Source of the DNA: Myrica gale
Lineage: Eukaryota > Streptophyta > Magnoliopsida > Fagales > Myricaceae
Length of the DNA stretch: 64,000 nt
NCBI GenBank assembly: GCA_963930655.1
Contig: OZ005604.1
Coordinates: 4,598,001-4,662,000, forward strand
Direction of reading: 5' to 3'
In this document: in pieces, positions 44,884 through 58,109 of the stretch
How positions within the stretch are numbered: position 1 is the first letter of the stretch
Layout: each line of letters opens with the position of its first letter
Program-made: the position numbers and the translations under genes
The notes under the pieces: model-generated
What the model was told of the DNA's origin: nothing
What the model saw: only the letters and a program-made list of their open reading frames with translations
Databases searched by the model: none

Positions 44884-47800
44884 TCAAGACACTGTTCTTC
44901 CATAGCAGATGGATGCAATATATTGATTCTTCAACCATTTCTCCTGCCATAGAGCCAGAAGCAGAGATTACTTTGTAATACTAGATCGAAACCATTCATT
45001 CATATAACAAAGAGCAAATACTTGAGTAAGAAATCTACCAAAACCATCTTGAAATTGTGGAAACGAATATCCATGTGGAAAATAATGAAAACAACATTGA
45101 CTGTTTTTGACTCGATGGCAGCAAATCACCACAAGCTTGTTTCACTATGAGGATTCTGTGGATAATTAGCACCCATCTAGTTGAAAGTGAAAACTATTTT
45201 TGCAAGAATCTTCTCTCCCACATTCCAAAAAGCTCAAAACTTTATTTCTCTCATGAAAAGGCAGATAATGTCTTCTCACATGAATAGATCACTTGCATAA
45301 TGCTGTCTGTCAATGACACATTACATACATTTTCCAAAAGTAGGAACGTCTGACACCAGACTTCTTTACAGAGTCTCTTACTGTCAAGTGTCAAAAACTT
45401 AGCCTCCAAGTTAGTTAGCTGGGGACTTGGGACCTAATAAATTAAAACTAATTTCATATTCGCACACAGCCAACGAAGTTTTATTATGTAAGGTTGGACC
45501 ATCTTAACATCCTTTTCCATGATGCAGAACGCAAGATAAGTATCTTTTCCACAGAATCCGGTAGTTGAAAAGTACTTCAAATCAATCACAATAAAACTAA
45601 GAATATATCAAGCATGACGATGATTTAAGAGGAGGATGTAGAGCTTGAAGACTTCCACTACCAGGGGCGGATAGACCGCCCCCCCTCCCCCCCCCCAAAT
45701 TTTTTGAAAAAAATCCCTATATTTTTGAAAAAATACCTATATTAAGGGATTTTGAAAAAAAATCCGCCCACATGGTCAACCTGCCCCCCCCCCCCCCCAA
45801 ATTTTTTGAAAAATTCGTTAACAATTTTAAAAAAAATTAGTTAATATTAAAAAATTCTTATGATTAAGGAATTTTGAAAAATTCTCCCAGGTAGTTATCA
45901 ATGCTACACAAAAATATTGAAAATTGAAATTTCAATTGAACTGCTGAAGAAGGCTTTTCTATTCAAATATATTGCCTTGAGGTTTTGGGAATAGAAAAGC
46001 TCAGACTTCTTTTGAAGGGACGGATTTTGAAACTGAAATTTCCTTCTCAAAGTAAATATTGCCTCTAAGATTTTTGAAGTTGAAATTTTCTTTTCAAAAC
46101 AAATATTGCACGTTCGTTTGCAAAAATATTCTAGAATACAATGTATTCAACAAAATTTGCAAAAAGAACATCCAAAATCTCAAAAAATCCTACACAAACA
46201 CCAATATCTTTTACACAAAGTTCAATAACTTTTCACATAAATTCCAATATCTTTTCAAAAAAAATTCTTACAAATCTTCTATCTCTCACCTAACTCCAAT
46301 ATTTTTTTATTAAACAATCACATCAAATCATCTCTCTCTACACCTTTTTACAAATTTTAATAAAAATTAAATATCTTTAAAACTTTTCAACAATTTTTAC
46401 ACAAAAACTTATAAAACTTCAATCTATGTAAAATATTAACAATTCTATAAAAAATCCTAGAAATCTCACAATTTTTAATAAAACTAACATCCCCATGTAT
46501 CCAAATTTAAAACATAAATTACTGCAACTTTTAACATATTTAAAACATCTTCGAGCTCATAAGAGATTTATAGAATCATAAGTTTCGTGTGTTTGATTTT
46601 TTTATGTATCCAAATGGAAGTTGCTATAAAACATTATGCATACTTTTCTTTTATTAAAAGTTACAATTCATATATGAAATTATATTTTTTATTTTATTTA
46701 AATAATAATAATAATAAATTAATTTGCCCCCTCTAAAGAAATATTCTGGATCCGCCATTGACCACTCCCCCGGTACTAATGGACAATTCAGCAAATAGGT
46801 ATTTACTTTAGGATGACATACTAATGCAAAATCTTGACTACAATGGAATATGACATGTAGATCTCTCCCTGATAAGTTTTTGGCACAAGTATAGATCAGG
46901 AATACCTTCACATGATCAGAAGGAAAAGCAGATGTCCGCAGAGTTTCTTGGGCCACATCTGGAGACCTCTTCTTGGGTGCACTAAGTATGAATGCAGCTT
47001 GATCTGCTGTAGCAGCAGTTGAGGTGATCCTATATCCACTCTCCCATCTTCTACGAATCCCTTCACTTGGGTAAAGGAAATCAAGTTCAACGACCTAGGA
47101 ATACAAGTAGAAGATATTAAGTCCCTTTTGCAGTATCCTCTGAAACAGAACATGACAACAGGGGTTGGACTACCTGATTAGCATAACCTGAATTTTGGGA
47201 CACGACAATGCCCCATTTGCCACCAGTGGTGGACATGGAGGTCACTGAGAAACCTTCTTTCCACTTCTTACTGATCCATTTGAAAGGAAATACCTCACTG
47301 ACTTTGTAGGACTGCTGAGTATAAGGCACCCCTTCAATGGCAAGAAACAAAATTATATATATGCAACATATCAAAAAACCGCTCCAAAAAACTTGCTGGC
47401 AAAAGACAAAAACATATTGCTTGTAATTCATGATGTATCACATTACAGGAATTTAGACTTTGTATCGTTCATCAGAACCAGATGTATGTACAGTATGACT
47501 CAGTTGGTTCCAAGGGGACTTTTTCAACTTAAGCAAAATTTTGAAAAAGCCTCACTAAGACCAACTGCCTAATCATAAACGGAATGATCTCTAAACAGAT
47601 ATAAAAAGAGCAGTGTGAAGTTAAGTACCACACTTTGAGAATATATATGGAAATCATTCATTACATAAGATAATCCAGCAGATTAAAGGTAGAATATGAT
47701 AGGAAAAGAAATTAAGATCTAGCATAGAAAATTATCTTAAGATCTCTTGCTATCACTCCAACATCCTATAATGTACATGCCAATCAGATAAGAATCTAAA

Positions 47801-50800
47801 AGCAATGGGGGAACAACCAAGCAAATTCAGCTATCATAATAAACAAAGGCACCTCATCAACTCTCAGTAGCTGAATCCCCATAATAACAGCTAATATTTG
47901 CCTGACTCATTAAAAATATTTGATTACCAACCAAGCCATCTCAAATTCATAAATAAATGTCACTTACCTTGGGACATTATCACCAAGGAGCTGCCATTGC
48001 ATGCGCCAGCGATGGAAGTAATGTAGTAACTCTTGTCCCACTGTTCTGTTATCCACTCCTGATGAAACAATTTACAAGCAATCAAGTTGCTAATCACTGC
48101 ATACTTAAATATATGATAACAAAATTGCCAACTAAAGGTACTATCACCAACCTTGTTAAAGAACATAGGTGATAGTTGATAAACCTGGGATGTGAAACCT
48201 GTCCCTGCATCCATAATAATGGCCCACAAATTCACTGATGAAGCTACACAACTAATAAACAACCCATCTTCTCTTCCTTTCTCCACATGCTGCTGTAGTC
48301 TTGAATCCGTAACATTGTAGTGATACCTACAGTATCGGCACCCCATTTTTAGCTGATGAGATCAAGAATAAAAAATTTATGTTCTAACAGTTATAATTGT
48401 CCTGGCCATCAAGTAAAACTCAAGTGTATACTGTCTCAGCTGAGCGAGAATGCAATCTAAAGGCTCTTTCCCTTTCTAATGCTGACAAATTCCATAGCAA
48501 TCTAGATTAGGATTACCACACAAAGCAGGATAACTGCTGATTTCAATGTGTTATTTACAACATCAAACATACGCTCTCCTTTGAGAAAGAGATCAGGAGG
48601 CCAGACTGAACACCAAGCTTGATAATATAATCTATAACTAGTAACTATTTCGCACCAAAGCATTTCAAAATTTAGGAGACAATTATTAAAAAAAACCATA
48701 AAAAACAGCAGGGGAGGCACAATGAGACAAAAAAAAAGTTTCACACAGTGACCTTGAATCTGGGTGCTTCAAATCATCTTAAAATAGACTTCAAAGCAGA
48801 TTTTTATAAGTACACAAGACCACCGAGATTAATTTGCAGTGAGTTATTGTCAAATCAACATTTCAACCAAAAATTGTCGGGCATAGAAACTGTAGCTTCA
48901 GCTCAAAACTTCTAGATATTGTAAGGCACCAACAATGGAGAGGGGAGTATCTGTATTGCCCAATATATGAGTCTAACCGACCTCTGCTTCATTGCTGATC
49001 TGGAATTATAGACTGAGATCCACTGGGTGGCTGGAGAACCTACTCGAATTTTCTTTTTAGGTATGCCACCATCCTCCAACTCGATTTGTGATCCCCCCCT
49101 TTTCTGACCCACCTGTAATGCATGAAAGAACCCACAAAAAATATCAACAAAAGATTATCCATGATGGAAGAACAATAAGTCACAACACCAAACCACCTTT
49201 ATAGCTCCATCAGTCCTAATTGGTCGCAGTGTTGCACTGGAATTAATGCTGTCATCAAAAAGGGAAATTAGCTTAGAGTATTTTGGTTCTTCGTCAAATC
49301 TCATGTTTGTCACCAACTCCAGAAACTGTTGAAAAGGAGGAGGACAGAAGCAACATAGCATCTCAGGAGCAGTTGCCATCTTCTTCTTACAAACAAGAAA
49401 TCCTTTGTTCTCTCCCTGCACCAACGAAACACAAAAACACTGTAGAGAGAGAAAGAACAGATGCAAAAGCTAGTCTAAGCTACAAAGATGCAAGTTGCAA
49501 TTGTCAACGCATGGTGGAATGGTGAAGTGAACTTACAACATAACCTTGCCAGGGAAGTTTTCCTCTAAAGAGAAATATTAGGCTATATGCTAAGGACTCA
49601 AGGTCATCCCTTCGGCTCCCTGTCCTACCCAAATGTGCATGTACACTTGCATAACGAGTGGTTCCCCTGTAAATAAATGACATAAACCACTTATAAAAAA
49701 AATGACATAAACCGGCCCTTACATTCGTAGGTTTATTTGCACATTAGCTGTGAAAGATATTGAAGATTAGAAGACATAAGTTAAAATGTGCTACCAAACA
49801 GAGCAAGAAATCAAGAAATCCATACGAGAAAAATGACATGTAGAATCAGTTAAGCCAACCTAAATTAAAAAATAAAAGCAAAGCTGATCTCATTCATTGT
49901 AATATATTGGAACCATTCTAAGCAACTTTATTTAGAACACAGGATCAAGGAGTTTTTTATGAATCCTATTTGCAAATGGGATATGCTACTGAACCACAAA
50001 CAGCTTTAGTGAGGTATGTAGTCACCTGAAAACATCAGGTTTTTGGTCATAATCAACATGGCGACCAGAAGATGCATTCTTCCACCTTGAAGCTGAAGAA
50101 GAAAACATAACCGAACAATTACAATTCCATCCAGATTTTTCTATGGAAGATAAGCACAGACACATCTCCAGATGTCTATCAAGGGTTGTTACAACCTTTC
50201 TAAATTTAAAAACATACCCAAACCAAGATCAACCAGGTACAACTTCTTTTCATCAGGCGTTCCAGGTTGACCAAGCAAAAAGTTTTCTGGTTTTACATCG
50301 CCATGCACAAATCTGCAGAGAAAACCAACTATTAATGAACATAATGCCCAAAAAATAAAAGGAGCGAAGCAAAGATGGAAAAGTTCGAAGGTACCCTCTA
50401 TGATGAAGTTGCTCTAGAATTGATATTGCCTCCACTGCTATACAAGCAACCATCTCTTCAGACAGCCTATGTATGAAGCAAGATAATATGAGAAAGAAAA
50501 ACAAAATTAACACAAGAATCTCATGATTGGACAGAAATGATCTCAAGAGGCATTAATTTTTTTTTCTTACATCTGGTTGTTAGAGTTCCATACATCCCAT
50601 AAACTTGGGCCTAGCACGTCCATTACCTAAATAAGAGTCACAAATGTTGTGAATTTATGGCAGTTGTAAATTCAATATATGTAGACACAAATATAAAAGG
50701 TGCTAGCAACATACTCACAAGGATATAGTAGTCTCCTTGTTGCCCTTTGTAATGGACCAAAGGAAGCCCATAACAACCCTTAAGAGTGCTTCATAGTGAT

Positions 50801-52595
50801 TGAAACAGAAAGATTATTTATGTCATAAATATTAGACTTCAACTAATAGTAAGAACTAAGCTTTACCTGTATACTTGCCACTCATAAGGAGGACCAACTC
50901 TGCAACCTTTACTTTGTCGAGGCTCAAATTTCAAAGCAACCTAAGAAAGAGTACAATGATATGTCACACAGAGAAGAACCACCTTGATAAATTTACATGG
51001 GTATACTAGAGATTTACAAGAGAATAAACCTCAAAGGCATCAGATCCAGTACGGTCCACGCCACCAGTCAATCTTCTTCCCACATATACTTGCCCAAAAC
51101 CCCCTTTACCCAGCTTTCTGTCTAATTTGTACGCAGGAGAGTTACCAACCTGAACCTGAAAAGGAAAATCAGGTCATTACTTGGAAGACATTTTTTCAAT
51201 ATCGTTAGTAAATTACTACAGGCACAAGAATGCATCAGAAAATGAATGAATCTTAAAATACATGAAAACCTTAAACAATATAGTCTCACCAATACATAAG
51301 CGAGAAACATGGACACTTGGACTGGTTGGAAATTTTCAAGAACGAAATAGTTCAATCTATTCCACATTCACGAATCCCCCCCCCCCCCCAAAAAAAAAGG
51401 AACAAAGAACTGCCACAAGAAAATCCTCTGTAAACTTTAAAAAAACTAATTCTCTACCAAAAGCATGCCTAACTTTTTTTTATCAAACAATTCAAAATCA
51501 TGATATAGGCCATCCACATTCAAAAAACCAACTTGATAGTTAAACATCCTTTTTGCCCTTTTGTTTCCTTGTGTTTTAACTTCTTGAGGCAATCGCTAAA
51601 GGTTTCGAAATAACATCACTACTGTACATGTAAGAGGCCACATAATAGTCTAGAGATCAATTGACCAGCGTCTCGAAGCAAGGAGGCCTCCTTGATACAA
51701 AGATACCACTTATGACTCCCACAAGCCGCCAATCACAGTTGGTAAGCCTGTCAAAGCTGGGCAACTCGAAAGAACTCTTATGAGAATTTAGAAGTCTACC
51801 ATTTGAAGGTAACAACAGAAACTGTCCACATAAAATTGAAAAAAAGAAAAGATGCTCAAGTCATGTCCAAACAGGGTTATCTTGAATGTACTTGCGCTAA
51901 TCCAGGTAAACAAACATTTTATACATAATGCGAAAGAGGAAACAAAAAGAGTGAAGATAAATATGAGGGATCTAACTAAATTGGCATAGAAACAACCACT
52001 GATGGACAGCAGCGAACCTAGGAGTTTTTGCTTTTTTTTTGGGGGGGGGGGCAAAAAATACTCTATTGTTAAATAAGTCCATGTATATCACAAAAGTTTT
52101 TTTTTATAAGATGTATATTACAAAAGTTTAGATATTCATGCACAAAAAAACAATAATAGTTACTTTTAAAGAAAAGTAAAGAAAAAATAAGGGAGTTGAA
52201 TTTTTCTTCTCCCTTGAAGTCCATGAAATTTAATAATAATAATAATAACAGATATTTTTTTAAATAAGTTCATAGGACTGGGGGGCCGTGAGCCCCCCCC
52301 CCCCCCCTCTCTCTGGGTCCGCCACTGCTGATGGGTATAAATTTAACAAAATAATAGACTACAGAATCTAGTGAAAGATAGCAACCACAATTTTTAAGTT
52401 AGGCTATAAGAATAGAACCTTTTCTGGAAGTGGGCTTGTGCTTGTCTCATCCTCGGCAACTAATTTTTCTGCACTTTTCTGAACCAACAGTTCATCCTGA
52501 ATGGCAACTAACTGTCTCCCTGGCAAGTTCGAATCCCTACGTCCCAGTCCACCACCTCCAGCACCAAGAGGCTTGGCATTCTTACCTTGATTCAT
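44884..52595 (-). CDS. Casein kinase 1-like protein, HD16/EL1 (MUT9-like) type, 16 exons, 629 aa
   Basis: Exons: 52595-52419, 51155-51030, 50940-50867, 50788-50719, 50626-50571, 50466-50395, 50312-50218, 50092-50026, 49666-49537, 49415-49197, 49112-48982, 48326-48152, 48058-47968, 47331-47174, 47094-46906 and 44943-44884; all join in frame. Kinase domain from about residue 60: glycine loop GKGGFG (75-80), VALK Lys105, catalytic loop HGDVKPEN (195-202, Asp197), DLG (220-222) in place of DFG, as in this family. A long conserved C-terminal part follows ([74 protein letters not shown]), ending SICYGRTVS. Lys-rich PKKKIR may be a nuclear signal. Relatives phosphorylate histone H3, clock and light-signalling proteins (PPK/MLK) or flowering and gibberellin regulators (rice HD16/EL1). 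The N-terminus before the kinase is short (59 aa). hATs lie in introns 1 and 15. Intact and probably active. Confidence 0.93.
45662..46760. mobile_element. hAT non-autonomous element, 1.1 kb, in kinase intron 15
   Basis: Ends CAGGGGCGGATAG and, inverted, CAATGGCGGATCCAG, with imperfect target copies TCCACTAC / ACCACTCC (6 of 8). Long C runs lie near 45680-45800; the rest is AT-rich with CAAAATTT-type repeats. Non-coding. Confidence 0.65.
52007..52327. mobile_element. hAT MITE, 321 bp, in kinase intron 1
   Basis: Target copies CTGATGGA / CTGATGGG (51999-52006, 52328-52335; 7 of 8). Ends CAGCAGCGAACCTAGG and, inverted, CAGTGGCGGACCCAG, with G/C runs just inside each end. Confidence 0.7.
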
Positions 52596-52689
52596 TGCTC
52601 AAAATCCAATACCTCTTCCTCTACCGGCCAGGCCTGGAACCAGAAAAAGGAGATAGTGGGATTATTGGATTTTGCAGAAGCGAGTTAAA

Positions 52690-52813
52690 AAGTGAAGCTT
52701 TGTAATTTCCCTTTTCCTGAGCCAGGCCACAAAGTTGGAACTACATCACTAGGATTCTCTGGGACATTATTTAACCTATTTGATCGCCGAACTTCACTTC
52801 TCAAATCCAGCAT
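52690..52813 (-). other. Candidate upstream N-terminal exon of the kinase gene
   Basis: An ATG at 52813 opens MLDLRSEVRRSNRLNNVPEN, close to the MPELRSGVRRSxRL start of HD16/EL1 proteins, and continues through PSDVVPTLWPGSGKGK. Further on, LAGRGRGIGF (about 52640) recalls the GRGRGI segment of relatives, but a TGA separates it from the MNQGK start at 52595 and I see no clear donor. Either splicing bypasses the stop or the N-terminal part has decayed and translation starts at 52595. Confidence 0.5.
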
Positions 52814-54185
52814 TCTTTCCCATTCAAAAGAAAATCTTCGTCTACCCTCTGCAGCCCCAAAGAATACGAACCAACAAATATATGATAAAAATAGAGTATA
52901 AAAAATGCTCAAAATCATATAACGATCCACAAGCTTAAGAGCTAGTTTCAGAAAGCATCCTGATGGAATTGTTTAAAATGATGGTGAACAAACAAGGAGC
53001 TTTATTTTCTTTGGGCCATTCTCTGAAGATGTCAATTTCAGTTTAGCTGCATAAAAGTACGATCCTAGAAATCAAGACTTCAAGCTAAAAGCATAATACC
53101 CAACTAAAATGCAATGGCATCCACTTAAAATTATGGTCTTAAATCTAGGACTTTTTGGATCAAACCTTCAAACACAAAACATACTTCAGTAAGATATTCT
53201 ATTTACCTTCATAGACTCCTTGTTATACCGAATTCCATCATCAAGTCTCTATGTGGCTGACATCAAAGACTGGAAGCAAAGATAGTAGACAATAACAAAT
53301 CGTTGGTTATTCTTGATTCTGCGTTGTTATGGAGAGAAAGGGATAATCAGTGCTTTAACAGAATGGAATACTTAACACTGGAACTTAAAAATTTTGCAAT
53401 GATACGCACTTCCTTCACATGGATGATGGATTATTGCATTCGGTTTTGCTCTCCCCTCCCATCTTTCATTTTCAATTTTTTTTTCTCCTGACACTTGTAG
53501 TTGTTTCCTCTCTCTCTGGCGTCTTCTCTTATTAAAGAACTACAAAGATAATTTGGTCCACTGGAGTTACATTGCAAGCTTATATACCTCAAGTAACACT
53601 AGTACTAAAATTCCTCAAAATAAATCAGATTCAAGCTAACACTACAATTTCATCCAGACGTCCCTTTGTTCCTCATGTGCTAAAACATCCTCGATCTTTG
53701 TCAGTTGGCCAGTGACCCGATCACAGACAAAGCGAAGTTTAACCCATATCGTTTCAAAATGCTAAAATCACATCCACACAAAATTAGATTTGACAACTGG
53801 ACTATAAAAATCTAATCCACAACCCATGAGCCAAAAAGCTCAAACTTTCACTGGCAAAATCACATCTAACCGAAGCTACACCAATAGAAACCAAAGCCGC
53901 CTCAATCGGCCACCCACCAATCAGATTATCGTCCCAAAATCCATGTAACCACGTCAAAAAGTAATCACGCATATACACAGAAAACAGTCAAAAACATCAA
54001 CACCTAAATACAGGTTCGTACTTGGCAATGCACCTTGGATTACTATATATTCATGTCATCTACAAAAAATGGGGATAATGGGTAAGCAGTTTGCTAGAGC
54101 TACTTTTTAACAAAGCCCCTTATGCAACAAATGAAAGACGAGAACTACGAGACTGATGAACACTAACAAATACCGAAAGATGTAC

Positions 54186-54349
54186 CTTTACAAGATGAAT
54201 TCAAATTTGAAGCTGGGACAAATGATCAATAAGATGGTGCAAGAGAATAAAAAAAGATTGGATATTTGAGAAGATGGCGTCTGATCTCGAAGAGAGAGGG
54301 ATATAAAAGAATTGGCAGTCGGGGACTTAGGTGGCCGTGAATGTGTATT

Positions 54350-54386
<37 letters not shown>

Positions 54387-54400
54387 AGGTATATGAGCAT
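54186..54400 (-). promoter_or_regulatory. Probable untranslated first exon of the kinase gene
   Basis: CT-rich leader-like sequence on the minus strand with a (CT)n run (54353-54384), ending at a donor CTTGTAAAG|GTACATC at 54185. Pyrimidine-rich leaders are common in plant housekeeping genes. The exact start site is not visible. Confidence 0.4.
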
Positions 54401-54479
54401 GGGAAAGACGGTGCATCCGATAGCAAAAGCGTGTTACGTGTAGAAATCCCCACCCGTTTCACATCCCTTGAATCTGGTT

Positions 54480-56406
54480 ACTAAAAAAATAATTTTATAA
54501 GAAAATATTTCTTTGAAGATAATTGAAGTAATTGAGTAATAATTTTTCTTTTAAAATTATTTTGGATTAAAAGAAAAGGCAAGATAAGATAGAAAAATTA
54601 TACTATGTGTACTAGTTCTTCAATAATTCTATATTATTTGTCTTGTTTTATATAAGAATATACTGTATTTCCCCATCTATAAAAAAATATTTATAATTAG
54701 AAATTGATTTTCGGAGTTTTTAAGTAATCCAAAAAGGTAGATTCTTTATGGGTATTTCTTATTAATATACAAAACGTATAGAAAAATGTAACGATATAAT
54801 TTCAAAAAGTAATAACACGTAACGGCTACGACAAACATACAAACCATGGGCCGCCCTTCATAAAGCTTTGGTTGATAGTATGAGGCCCATTGGACCATCT
54901 ATCAGATATTGATTTGATTGGGCCAAGCCATGCCAAGATCCTCCATATATAATCTCAAATCTATTCTTTTAGTTTCTTTTGCAAGTGTGTTTTTCATTAG
55001 TTCTATAAATATTTTAATTTAGTTTAAAGTGACTTTTTGCTTTATTAGTCGTTTAGTTGTTTTTATTATGTAAGTCTAAACATCTATTTAATGAAAATTT
55101 TTAGAGCATTAACTACCCAAAACATTAGAGCTAATCTGTTGATCTCCCATTGAAAACTGTGTGATGTTTCGCTGTCAAAATTTTGGTCATCTCAAATATT
55201 GGCCTAATAAAATAACTAAATTAATCTATCACTCTATCTCTTCATCAAATCATCTTTTTTATATCAAAATAAATATAAAAAATGTATTCAAATCATCTAT
55301 CTCTTCATTTTTTCACCAATTTTCATGCACTAATATTTTTAAACCAGCCAAACAGCGTGCTTAGGCAACTTGATATACACATACAAAACAATGAAAAGAA
55401 AAATATGTATTTTAAATTTCATTAATTAAATTTTCATGTTATTGTTCAATGTAAATAGGCTGTTAGTTTAAGTAAAGTTGGTAAATTGAGAAGATTAAGT
55501 AAAGAAACCTGAAACTCATCAGTTTTTAAGTTTTAAGAATTTTTAGATCATAAATTTTCTGTTTTAAATTGTGTAAATTTTTCGATTTTCACATCAAGTA
55601 AGGGTTCACAACAATTTTTTTTCTCTTTTTTTATTTTAATTTCAAAATTTTAAAAATATAATAAGAAAATTTTGAAAAATTCAAAGCTAAAACAAATTTG
55701 TTTTGTATAAGAGAAAATAGAGACGATATCATGTAAGAATTTAACTTATTAAATAAACTATCATAGTGTTGGATAAATACGACTCCTATTATTTAGGATT
55801 TACAAGTATTTTAGATCTAATAGGTTTTTAGGGATACAATGGGATAAAGTAGTCTTTGTCTAGATTTAGGGTTTTCATATAAAATACTAGGGTTATATCC
55901 CAATTTTGTCCCTAGATTTTGACCTCTTTTAATAAATCGTCATTCCGCTTTTAAATTGACATGATTTTAGTTTTGGATGACACTGTCAAATTTATAATTG
56001 AATTTGACTTTGCGAACCATTAACTTTGAAAATGAAATTTTAAGAAAATGACTTCTTTGACAAATATTATAAACTCAAGAACTTTTACGATCAATTTAAA
56101 AACTAAGGACGATTTGTTAAATAGGGACAAAACTTAAAGAACGAAATAGATACTTAACTTTAAATACTTTATGATGTAACCCTAACATCTCTAATGGTAA
56201 AATCTTTAGTCACTCTCTTAAATACACAAGTCAATGTCACATTTAAATTTCTAACCTTGCGGGAGTAGAATACAAAATGTACTTATTAGCTAGGTTAGGA
56301 AACTCAATTGAAATTTTACTTTAATTATTCATTCCATTAAGGAATAAAAATTTGCATATAATTAAAACTCCTTAGGTAGTGAAAAATTTGAATATAGTTT
56401 AATTTT
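54480..56406. other. AT-rich intergenic spacer
   Basis: No gene, RNA or element ends recognised. Confidence 0.55.
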
Positions 56407-56915
56407 GGCTTAATTCCACCGGGGGCCCTGTGGTATTCGAAAGTTACAAATAGCCCCCCGAGATAACGTTTGTAACAATTAAGCTCCTGAGGTCGAGTTT
56501 TAAGAAAAAATTAAATCTCTCCGTCCATTTGCCGTCAGATCTGTTTACGTACATCGTTGACGTGACTTTAAAATCCACATCATAGCGAATCCTTTAGCGA
56601 CACCTGTCAACTTTAATTTAGCTTGCCACGTATGCGCCAGCGGTTTGCCACCTCACTTTGTCTTAAAAAAAAACAAATACTCAAGACGACACCGTTCACT
56701 CATCTTCTACCCTTAATTTTCTAAGTTTACTCCCCATTTTCAATCGACAACAAACATAGAACCCTAGTTCCCAAATCTCCTCTCTTACCTAATCGCACAA
56801 AGAATCCCCATCCTCCTCGCCAATTCCTACTCGACAAGTGAAGGGAAAATATGGATATCGTTCCCAACTCATCTTGCCGGCGTTTTGGTCTATCACAACG
56901 TTCGGTTTCCTCAAA

Positions 56916-57035
56916 ATGTCGTCGCCCGACGATCCTCCACTGTGCGACTGTGGGCTTCAGGCATCTTTGAAGACTGCATTGACAGATGAAAACCCTTGAA
57001 GAATATTCTATGGGTTTCCCATGTTTAGTGGAAGC
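56916..57035 (+). pseudogene. GRF-type zinc-finger fragment in the MULE
   Basis: An ATG at 56916 opens MSSPDDPPLCDCGLQASLKT and ALTDENP, then a TGA, then RIFYGFPMFSG. The pattern PxCxCGxxAxLxTxxTxENPGRxFYGCP is the first half of the GRF zinc finger, a nucleic-acid-binding fold common in small plant proteins and in transposon-linked genes. The stop and the loss of the second half make it non-functional. It could be captured or part of an old element gene. Confidence 0.55.
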
Positions 57036-57589
57036 TCGGTACGATTAATTCAATTAGATGGTCTAAAAGAATTTGTTGATCTTTATATTCAATAAGCTTA
57101 AGCTTTCAGTTAAATGTCTTCTGCGTTTTTGGTGAAATAAGAGGTTGGATAGTTAATGAAGCGTGCTTGCTGTCCATATCTTGATGTTATGATTGGGTAG
57201 TCATTTGCTATCCATAGTTATCATCTTTGCGGTAGTCGTTTGCTGTCCATAATTTGCAAAAAAAGTTTTTTTGTCCATTGATTTCTTAGTTTGATCACTG
57301 CCAAAATTCAGCTGTTCTTATTTTCTGCATGATGTTTACTACCACATATATTTTAGTAAGTTACAATAGAGACACTGGTTTGGAATTATTAGCTCCATAT
57401 TTTTGGCTGAGGAGATGCTGAAGTAGTAAACATTACTATGTCCTTCAGATATTCATATATGCCACAATGTGTGGACCTTGTGTAATTTTTTATTCTTTGG
57501 GCTGCGTTTTAAGAGACCTTTCATGGAGATGCATATATGCATATCTTAAGTTATTGTAATATGTGGTACTACAATGTCACAAAAAAAGG

Positions 57590-57800
57590 CAGCTTCACAA
57601 ATTTTCCAGCACCTTCACAGATTTACAACTTCACAAAAAATGACAGCTTCACAAATTTTTCAGCACCTTCACAAACTAAACAGCAGACAGCTTCACAAAT
57701 TTTCAAAAGTTCATTACATGACCAACCAAACATCAGTTTCACAGACTACCCAAAAAAGCAAAAACCTTCACAAATTCACATTGTCCAAAAAATTCCAACT
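57590..57800 (+). repeat. Degenerate tandem repeat
   Basis: Irregular repeats built on CAGCTTCACAAATTTTC and CAGCACCTTCACA. Confidence 0.7.
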
Positions 57801-58109
57801 TCACGAATGATGTTCACTGTGTTACTCTTGTTCTCTCCACTCCTTGTGCACGCCTACCCGCGAAAAGGTTTGTTGGCTGCGACCCCGTAACAGCTCCTTC
57901 ATTTTGTTGTTTCCACATAAATACTTGGATATTAATGCTGGTGTATCACATAATTATTGCTTAAGCCAAAATAAGGACATTAAATATTACCTGAATATGC
58001 TTGAGTTTGAGTGGCATCATTACCCTCTCCAGTTGGTTCAGAAGCAGTTGCTCCATATCTACCCTCCCCATCCTATAGTAAAAAAAAGTTTATTAAAACA
58101 GCTTTAGAT

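Noticed and set aside
49283-49525. Plus-strand open frame inside the kinase gene
   Set aside because: Antisense shadow of kinase exon 10.
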